DNA of 7,715 nucleotides from contig MNQT01000007.1 of the NCBI GenBank assembly GCA_001915575.1, forward strand, positions 913 through 8,627, written 5' to 3'. Below the pieces are notes generated by a model. It had not been told where the DNA came from. It saw only the letters and a list, made by a program, of their open reading frames with translations, and made no database searches. Positions within the stretch are counted from its first letter, which is position 1, and the number at the start of each line of letters is the position of its first letter. Below are positions 1 to 6,435 of this stretch, in pieces. The DNA comes from Bacteroides sp. CAG:1060_57_27. Its GTDB lineage: Bacteria > Bacteroidota > Bacteroidia > Bacteroidales > UBA932. Made by a program: the position numbers and the translations under genes.

Positions 1-299
1 CCATTTGTATTAGACTGCAAAGTTGCAAAATCAAGTCCGTTTCATCTTAAGAAACCACGTAATTGACTATATTTCAATAATTTCAAAGAACTATTTATCC
101 ACTTTTACGGGACAGTAGTGTCTTCATTTACAAAGTTAATCATTATTTGCATTCAAGCAACATTTCAGACATAATTTTTTTATTATAAATTTTTCGTTTC
201 TATATCTCCACTATTTCGATTGGTAAATTTAGCCATTCGGTTTTTTATAAAAAAAAGGCCAATAACACTTTTAATACTAAACCGTATAAAGAGCAAATA
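1..299. other. AT-rich intergenic region without a gene
   Basis: This stretch is far more AT-rich than the rest of the window and carries no open frame of useful size on either strand. It includes a perfect A/T palindrome, TTTTTTATAAAAAA, at 241-254, with no GC stem to make it a normal terminator. It also holds weak leftward promoter-like motifs (CAAAGTTA at 131-138 and CAAAGTTG at 18-25, read on the minus strand). The likely role is an intergenic spacer and 5' region of a divergent gene lying left of the window. That is an inference, because the gene itself is not visible. Confidence 0.6.
131..161 (-). promoter_or_regulatory. possible Bacteroidetes-type promoter firing leftward
   Basis: Read on the minus strand, 138-131 is TAACTTTG, a full match to the Bacteroidetes -7 element TAnnTTTG. 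GTTG at 161-158 lies 19 bases upstream and matches three of four bases of the -33 TTTG. Transcription would start near 124 and run out of the left edge. A second partial match (CAACTTTG, 25-18) lies nearer the edge. In DNA this AT-rich such matches arise easily by chance, and the target gene is outside the window, so this is only a candidate. Confidence 0.35.
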
Positions 300-691
300 A
301 TGTTACGCGGGAAAAGACAAATTGCATTTTCACCGCATAGGTTCAGCGTCGACGCGCATATAGCAATATTAGTCAGCGGAATAACAGCAGCCGGAAAAAT
401 TCGAAAAGAGGCCGCCCATGACGCTATGTGCCGTCAGGGCGAAACGCGCGCCAAAACATTTATTAAAAATTTTTACAATACACCGCCCGCCATACGTCTG
501 CCTCTCTTCCGCGAATCATGGAAGAAACATACCCTTCATGGAAATAATTGTCGTCTGCGGCACAATCATACGCATGGCGAAACAGAGGAAAATATTGGAG
601 ATTTATCCGATAAAGGGCCATTAAAAATGGGATCAGGAGCGTCATGGAAACGGCACAGCGATACATCCGCCCCGTAAAACCGCAGGTTTGA
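300..691. other. intergenic region, no convincing gene
   Basis: GC content rises here, and several short open frames exist on both strands. The largest are 300-677 (+, 125 codons) and 463-699 (-, 78 codons). Neither resembles a family I recognise, neither has a promoter I can see, and they overlap each other. The minus frame contains one hydrophobic stretch near its start and so could in principle be a small membrane protein, but its codon choice is unlike the strongly GC-ending codons of the neighbouring genes. I see no tRNA, riboswitch or terminator. The region is most simply the upstream spacer of the GH2 gene, or a decayed remnant. Confidence 0.5.
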
Positions 692-723
692 CTTGCCATT
701 GCATCGCCGGTTTGTTATCTTTG
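692..723 (+). promoter_or_regulatory. promoter of the GH2 gene
   Basis: TATCTTTG at 716-723 matches the Bacteroidetes -7 consensus TAnnTTTG exactly. CTTG at 692-695 lies 20 bases upstream and matches three of four bases of the -33 TTTG, at the standard spacing of 19-21. Transcription would begin near 730, giving a leader of about 26 bases before the ATG at 756. This placement also argues against the longer reading frame that opens at 693, because that start would lie inside the promoter. Confidence 0.65.
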
Positions 724-755
724 TTGTTACCAACCGGACAAATACCATTTACGAC

Positions 756-3616
756 ATGAGAATAATACCACTACTGACGATGCTGTTGCTGTGCCAACAG
801 CTCACGGCACAGAATGTCGGCCGCATGACGATTGATCTCGGCGGACGCTGGAGTTTCGCGCTCGACGCCGATGGTGCGGGACAGGCCAAAGGTTACACCG
901 ACCGGGAGCTGCCCGACAGCGTCACCCTACCCGGGACGACCGACACGAACGGCAAGGGTTACCGTAACGACAACCGCAGCGAGACGACACATCTCTCGCG
1001 CCGTTACACCTACACGGGGCCTGCATGGTACAGCCGGCAGGTCGATATTCCCGCCGAGTGGCAGGGCCACACGATAACCCTGACGCTGGAGCGCACGCGC
1101 CCGACGCGCGTATGGGTAGACGGTGAGTATGTCGGCTCCGACAGCCGCATCTCCGCGCCGCAACGCTATGACCTGACGCAATACCTCACCGCAGGCCGCC
1201 ACCGCATAACCGTATGTGTCGACAACGGCGAGAGCATTCCCGCACAGGTACGCAACAGCTCCCATGCCTGCTCCGAGTCGACACAGACCAACTGGAACGG
1301 CATATTGGGACGCATTGAACTCGAGGCGGCCGATGCAGTACACATATCCGACATACGCGTCTATCCCGACCCCGAGGCCAAAAGCGCACGTGTCAGGATT
1401 ACGGTTGCCGGATCGGAAGATCTGGCCGACGGCACCCGTCTGACACTCTCGGCAGAGGCATTCAACGCACCGCGCCGACACCGCGTCGAGGCCGTAACGG
1501 CGCCCCTGCAACGCGGCCGCGCGGAGTACGACATAACGCTCCCGATGGGTGAAAATGCGCTCCTGTGGAGCGAGTTCTCACCCGCGCTGTATCGTCTCAC
1601 GGCCCGCATCGAGGGGCACGACGAAATCCAAACGACATTCGGTCTGCGCCGGTTCGCGGCCGTGGGGACACAATTCTCCATAAACGGCATTACGACATTC
1701 CTGCGCGGCAAGCACGACGCATGTGTCTTTCCACTTACGGCACACACGCCCATGGACGTCGAGTCGTGGCGTCACTACTTCCGCACACTGCGCGACTACG
1801 GCATCAACCACTGCCGCTTCCACTCGTGGTGCCCGCCCGAAGCATGCTTCACGGCCGCCGACTTGGAGGGCATATACCTTCAGGCCGAACTGCCGATATG
1901 GGGTTCGCTCGGCAATGACGATAGCCTCAACAACTTCCTCACCACGGATGGTATAGCCATACAGCGTGCCTACGGCAACCACGCATCATTCGTGATGTTC
2001 GCCCTCGGCAACGAGATGTCGGGCGACCAGAAGGTCATGAATGCGCTTGTGGAGCGCTTCCGCGCCGAGGATGACCGCCATCTCTACGCCTACGGCTCCA
2101 ACAACTATCTCGGCTCCCCCGGCCCCCCCGCCGGCGGGGGATAATTCGTCACCCTCCGCAACCGCCGGGCCGACCACAATCGACCCATACGCGCGGATCA
2201 TTCTCCTTTGCCGACGCCGAAGAGGGTGGCATCATAAACAACACCTACCCCAACACCCGTACCGACTTCTCGCAAGCCATAGCATCGTGCCCCGTACCCA
2301 TCATAAGCCACGAGACGGGACAGTTCCAGATATATCCCGACTATGCACAGATCGACAAATACACGGGTGTACTTGCCCCGTGGAATCTCGAGGAGTTCCG
2401 CCGACGTCTGCGCGAGGCCGGCATGGAGTCGCAGGCCGAGGATTTCGCCCGGGCATCGGGCGAGTGGGCCGTACGGCTCTACCGCGCCGACATAGAGATG
2501 GACCTGCGCACACGCGGATTCGGCGGCTTCCAGCTGCTCGACCTGCAGGACTATCCGGGACAGGGTTCGGCATACGTCGGCATCCTCGACGCCTTCATGG
2601 ACTCGAAGGGACTCATCGCGCCCGAACGTTGGCGCGAGTTCTGCAACCAGACCGTGCCGCTGTTCATCTGCGACCGCGTATGCTGGATTGCCGACAATAA
2701 TATTTACGGCGACATACGCATAGCCAACTACTCGCCTCAGGATCTAACCGGCCGAAAGGTCGCATGGCGCCTATCCCGCCAAGATAAGGGCCGCACCATA
2801 GCCGCAGGCACGATAACAATCGAACCGCAGCCCAAGAAGCAGGGAGTGCTGGATGCAGGGACAATCGCGACGCTGCTGCCCGAGTCAAAAAAGGCGTATG
2901 AGGTATGCCTTACGCTCGAAATAAAGGGCACGCCATACCGTAACAGCTACACATTCTGGGTATATCCCGACCGTGGGGCCGTAGACGTTGCCGCCGAGAG
3001 CGCAGCCGCAAAGGTAACCGTTACACGCACTGTCGACGCAGCACTCGAGGCACTGGCACGCGGCGAAAAGGTGCTGCTGATGCCCGACCGCACACAATGC
3101 GCCGACGCCACCGTCGGGGGACTCTTCCAGACCGACTATTGGAATTACCGTATGTTCAAGAGTATTTGCGACAACATGCACAAGGAGCCATCTCCGGGCA
3201 CGCTCGGCATACTCACCGACCCCGAACACCCGCTCTTCGAGGACTTTCCGACCGATTTCCACACCGACTGGCAATGGTACGCCATCATCAAGAACAGCTA
3301 CCCGCTCATTCTCGACGCCATGCCTGAAGGCTTCCGCCCCACGGTGCAGGTGATCGACAACATCGAGCGCAACCACCGTCTCGGACTGCTCTTCGAGGCA
3401 ACCGTAGGCAAAGGCAAGCTCCTCGTATGCATGGCCGACCTGCAGCCCGCGGCCGACCTGCCCGAGGTGCGGCAGTTTATGCGGTCGATATTGCGCTACA
3501 TGTCGTCAGTCGACTTCAAGCCCGACACGGAGATGTCACCCCAACAACTGCAGGAGATCTTCCACACGCAGGGCAACGACCAAATCGAGGCGCTGCACAA
3601 CATATCGTACGATTGA
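756..3616 (+). CDS. secreted GH2-family exo-glycosidase (beta-galactosidase-like), interrupted in this sequence
   Basis: A glycoside hydrolase of family 2, probably removing a terminal beta-linked sugar from a glycan outside the cytoplasm; the substrate cannot be told. The start at 756 gives a signal peptide (MRIIPLLTMLLL, likely cleavage after LTA, residue 18). An N-terminal jelly-roll sugar-binding domain (about 25-180) and an Ig-like domain (about 185-295) precede a TIM barrel with LRGKHDA, RFHSWCPPEA and FALGNEMSGD; Glu420 in GNEM is the expected acid/base. Barrel motifs continue in another frame: THTRGSF, then IISHETGQFQIYPDY, whose Glu (codon at 2312) is the expected nucleophile, then GFGGFQLLDLQDYPGQGSA. 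A beta domain and a glutamine-amidotransferase-like tail follow. Repaired length is about 950 residues, normal for these enzymes. As written, the frame meets TAA at 2142 and shifts near 2180, so it splits into 756-2144 and about 2180-3616. It stands alone, without SusC/SusD neighbours. The family is clear; whether the break is real is not. Confidence 0.85.
2116..2182 (+). other. in-frame stop plus frameshift in the GH2 gene
   Basis: The original frame reads to GGA TAA at 2139-2144, then continues sensibly in the same frame from 2145 (FVTLRNRRADHN). It then jumps to the -1 frame near 2180, where THTRGSFSFAD resumes. The stop disappears if the run of five G at 2136-2140 holds one G too many and TT at 2145-2146 lacks one T, which gives GDNFVT. 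The later shift is repaired by one more T at 2180 (AAT TCG ACC). All the inferred changes are in homopolymers, next to C runs at 2115-2127. Confidence 0.8.
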
Positions 3617-3625
3617 CACTATCGC

Positions 3626-3669
3626 AAACTTCAAGAGGCCAACCCGGAAAGGTTGGCCTCTTGAAGTTT
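3626..3669. terminator. bidirectional hairpin terminator between GH2 and dsbD
   Basis: A perfect 19-bp inverted repeat, arms at 3626-3644 and 3651-3669, encloses a six-base loop CGGAAA. On + it runs into TTTTAT, and on - the end of the stem gives a short T run. It starts 9 bases after the GH2 stop and lies 15 bases beyond the dsbD stop, so it can end transcription from both convergent genes. The T tract is short, but the stem is very strong. Confidence 0.85.
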
Positions 3670-3684
3670 TATAAGTTGCGGTTT

Positions 3685-5675
3685 CTATTTGTTATTGCGG
3701 TAAGCCTCCACTCCGCTGCGAAGGAACTGCACGAAGGCATCCACGTCGAGATCATAACCGCGCGGCTCGACCAGAGGCTCGCCGTTGCGGCCCTGAAGAA
3801 CATAATAGGGCTGGGCATTGACGCCGTATGTCTTCAATGCATAGTATGAGTTGATCTTGCCCAGCGTCTTGAGCACCTTGCCCGTATCGGTCGTAACCCA
3901 GTCGCTCTCGTCGACCTTGAGTTTATCGTCGGCATAGAGAGCCACGATCACATACTCGTTGCGCAGCAGCTCCAGCACACGGGGATCCGACCACACGCGC
4001 GCCTCCATCTCACGGCAGTTGACGCAGCCGTGACCCGTGAAGTCCACGAAGAGCGGTTTGTCGACCTTGGCGGCATAGGCCTCGGCCTCGGCCAGATCGA
4101 AGAATCCCTCCAGTCCGAGCGGCAATTTGAGCACATCACCGTACTTGACACCCGTCTCGGGCGCTGACGACTGCGACGATGACGCCGCCGCGCCGCTGCC
4201 CGCCGTCATGACGAAATCCTGCGTCTGCATCGGCGGCATATATCCCGACAGGGCCTTCAAGGGCGCGCCCCACATTCCCGGGATCATATATACGACAAAT
4301 GCGAATGTAATGATCGCCAGCACCAGACGCGAAACCGACAGATACGGCATATCGCTGTCGTGCTTGAACCGCAGTTTACCCAACAGATAGAGGCCCAGCA
4401 GAGAGAAGATGACGATCCACAGGGCCAGATAGACCTCACGGTCGAGAATACCCCAGTGGTATGTCTGGTCGGCCACGCTGAGGAACTTAAGGCCCAGCGC
4501 CAGCTCGACAAATCCCAGAACGACCTTCACCGAGTTGAGCCAGCCGCCGCTCTTGGGCAGTTTCTTGAGCCACGAGGGGAAGAGAGCGAACAGGGTGAAC
4601 GGAAGCGCGAACACGACCGAGAATGCCAGCATCGTTATGATCGGAGTCCAGAACTCGCCCGAGGTCGACTGTATGAGCACCGAGCCTACAATGGGTCCCG
4701 TGCACGAGAACGACACCAGCACCAGCGTCAGAGCCATGAAGAATATGCCCGCAAGGCCCTTCTTGTCGGACTTCGAGTCGCTGTCGTTGACCAATTTCTC
4801 AGGCAGCACGATCTCGAACGCACCGAAGAACGAGGCGGCGAAGATCATGAAGACGGCAAAGAAGATAAGGTTCGGAAGCCAGTGCGTCGCCAGCCAGTTG
4901 AATATGTCGGCCGTGACCACATCACCACCCACGAGCCACGTGATGAGGATTATGATGCCGATGGGCACCGTATAGAGTATAACGATAAACAGTCCGTACA
5001 TGAGTGCGCGGAAACGTCCCGCGGCGGCCGAGCCCGAACCCTTCAGGAAGAACGACACCGTCATCGGGATCATCGGGAAGACGCACGGCGTAAGCAGCGC
5101 CACCAGCGCCCAGCCTATCGCGCTCAGGATATAACCCCACAGCGAACCGCCCGACGAGGCCGGCGCAGCAGCCGAGACCTTTGATTCATTCGCCGCAGTT
5201 TTGGCAGAGTTGTCGGTTGCCGGAGCCGATGCCGAAGCGGCAGACTTTCCGACCTCAATCGAGAAGTCGTTGTCGCCCGTGACACAGTTAGTTTCGTTGC
5301 AAGCCATCCAGTCGGCCGTAACGGCTATCACGGCACCATCCGTGCAACGCACATTCTGTGCGAACTGCGCGCGGCCCTCATAATATCCTATCTCCATCTC
5401 GTAGATGGGATCGAACTCGCGGTGAGCCTCCGCCAAGGCATATAGTCGGGCGTAAACTCGAACGACGTAGCCATTGGGCCGCCCATTTCGTACGGGCCCA
5501 GATCGTAGATATGCCAGCCCGCATCCACCGTCGCCGTGAAGACTATACGGTAAAGGCCCGTCTCCAGCTCATCCACCGAAGTGCTCCACTTGACAGGCTC
5601 GAGCTGCGCCCACGACGGCAGAGCCGCAACCAAGGCGACGCAGGCAAAAAGAATACGTTTGAAAAATCCCTTCAT
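3685..5675 (-). CDS. dsbD: DsbD thiol:disulfide interchange protein, frameshifted
   Basis: An inner-membrane reductase that takes electrons from cytoplasmic thioredoxin and passes them to periplasmic or extracytoplasmic disulfide proteins (isomerases, cytochrome maturation factors). Start ATG at 5675; numbering is for the repaired protein of about 662 residues, normal for the family. Residues 1-23 are a signal peptide (MKGFFKRILF to SWAQ). The N-terminal domain (about 24-145) carries CNETNC, Cys125 and Cys130, the expected redox pair. An Ala/Ser-rich linker (about 147-175) follows. The membrane core has Cys197 in LLTPCVFPMIP and Cys324 in FSCTGPIVGS, the pair that moves electrons through the membrane. 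The C-terminal thioredoxin domain has CVNC at 550-553. All three cysteine pairs are intact. The frame breaks near 5437-5448: 5388-5675 encodes the N-terminus through FTPDY, and 3685-5448 encodes LAEAHREFDPIYEME onward. It is convergent with GH2 and has its own promoter. Identification is firm; the break may be a sequence error. Confidence 0.92.
5437..5448 (-). other. frameshift site in dsbD
   Basis: On the minus strand the sequence reads GACTATATGCCTTGGCG. The upstream frame gives PDYMPWRRL and soon meets a stop, while the other frame gives ALAEAHREFDPIYEME, which fits the family. Either one base is missing or two (AT, in the TATAT repeat) are extra. The protein on both sides is clean, so the shift is confined to this short interval. 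Confidence 0.8.
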
Positions 5676-5757
5676 TACAATATATTCGTTGTTTTGTTCT
5701 TAACCGTTATGGCCTTCGCACTGCATTCACAGCTCGCGGCAGCCGAAAAATCAGCGT

Positions 5758-5789
5758 CAAAAATATCACAAAAAACTCGCATCTGCAAA
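5758..5789 (-). promoter_or_regulatory. promoter of dsbD
   Basis: On the minus strand TTTG (5789-5786) is followed after exactly 20 bases by TATTTTTG (5765-5758). Both match the Bacteroidetes -33 and -7 consensus elements perfectly, with ideal spacing. Transcription would start near 5750, leaving a leader of roughly 75 bases before the ATG at 5675. This is the best promoter match in the window. Confidence 0.8.
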
Positions 5790-5960
5790 TCGGCGAAAGA
5801 GTTGCCCCCAAACGTCGGCCGCAGCCACACGGGGATATACTGCCACGACGGCACAAAATATCCGCACGACGCCTGCAGATACTATTCTACGGCGCGTGCG
5901 GACACCATGTCGCAACTCCAGACACCGCCACGGCATGACGACAGTTTCAGCAGACGCAAT

Positions 5961-5996
5961 ATCCGACACCGATATCCATATCGGTCATGGCCGGAT
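5961..5996 (-). terminator. possible hairpin at the 3' end of the porX-tsaE unit
   Basis: A 7-bp inverted repeat (5968-5974 with 5979-5985, loop TCCA) is enclosed by a second matching pair, ATCCG at 5961-5965 with CGGAT at 5992-5996. It begins 7 bases past the tsaE stop. No T run follows on the minus strand, so it is a weak intrinsic terminator at best and may instead protect the 3' end of the transcript. Confidence 0.35.
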
Positions 5997-6003
5997 CAGC
6001 CGG

Positions 6004-6420
6004 TCAGTCGATCGTGAAGCAGCGATGCTCGTCCTCGCCAACCGTGATCGTGACCGTCATGGCATCCTCCGGAAGCAACGGCTCGATCTTCTCGGGCCAC
6101 TCGACCAGACAGAGATCTCCCGAATAGAAGTACTCCTCGTATCCCAGATCGAGAGCCTCCTCGACGTTGTTTATACGGTAGAAATCGAAATGGTATATTC
6201 GGCGGCCGCCCTCACCCTCGTACTGGTTCACCAACGCAAACGTGGGGCTTGTCACCGTGTCCTCGGCGCCCAGAGCCGCCGCTATGCGGCTTATGAGGGT
6301 CGTCTTGCCGGCCCCCATAGGGCCGCGGAAAAGCACGACACTGCGGCCGCGCAACTCCCCCAACACCGCCTCGGCCACCTTCGGCAGTTCGGAGAGCGAT
6401 TCGATCTCGATCTTTTTCAT
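6004..6420 (-). CDS. tsaE: TsaE, tRNA t6A biosynthesis ATPase
   Basis: The cytoplasmic ATPase subunit of bacterial threonylcarbamoyladenosine synthesis. It works with TsaB and TsaD, which add the t6A37 modification to ANN-decoding tRNAs; TsaE hydrolyses ATP to reset the complex. The 138 residues are a normal length. The P-loop GPMGAGKTT is at 33-41, switch-like SPTF at 58-61, HFDFYR at 77-82 with the conserved Asp, and LVEWPEKI at 105-112. The start at 6420 places the P-loop at its usual distance from the N-terminus. It is intact, the only complete large frame in the window. Its start lies 15 bases after the porX stop, so it is probably translated from the same transcript. The alternative, an unrelated P-loop ATPase, is unlikely given the SPTF and EWPE motifs. 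Confidence 0.95.
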   Translation of the reverse strand: MKKIEIESLSELPKVAEAVLGELRGRSVVLFRGPMGAGKTTLISRIAAALGAEDTVTSPTFALVNQYEGEGGRRIYHFDFYRINNVEEALDLGYEEYFYSGDLCLVEWPEKIEPLLPEDAMTVTITVGEDEHRCFTID

Positions 6421-6435
6421 GTAAAAGTTATAATG

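Larger units (their letters stand above)
5676..6003. other. 328-base intergenic gap between tsaE and dsbD
   Basis: This gap holds the dsbD promoter (5758-5789) with a leader of about 75 bases before the dsbD ATG, and a small hairpin just past the tsaE stop (5961-5996). The short open frames inside it look like chance: they have no recognisable product and overlap each other. I saw no tRNA or repeat. The gap and the internal promoter suggest dsbD is transcribed separately from porX-tsaE. Confidence 0.6.

Noticed and set aside
241..254. TTTTTTATAAAAAA palindrome as a terminator
   Set aside because: A/T only, no loop of normal size and no GC stem; expected by chance in such AT-rich DNA.
300..677. 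125-codon open frame on + in the upstream region
   Set aside because: No recognisable domain, no promoter before it, unlikely amino acid make-up, and a second frame on the other strand overlaps it.
693..755. Upstream extension of the GH2 frame to 693
   Set aside because: It would place the start inside the promoter and put polar residues before a clean signal peptide; ATG at 756 fits better.
927..1511. 194-codon minus frame inside GH2
   Set aside because: Antisense shadow of codon bias; no motifs.
2116..2182. Programmed frameshifting as the cause of the GH2 break
   Set aside because: It would need a stop bypass plus a separate shift with no slippery heptamer and downstream structure I can see, and this enzyme family is not known for it.
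2041..2700. 219-codon + frame across the GH2 break
   Set aside because: Its product is Arg/Pro/His-rich noise; the conserved GH2 sequence is read in the other two frames across this interval.
4360..5184. 274-codon + frame antisense to dsbD
   Set aside because: Shadow of the GC-rich dsbD coding strand; very Arg/Glu/Gln/His-rich with no family resemblance, while dsbD itself is unmistakable.
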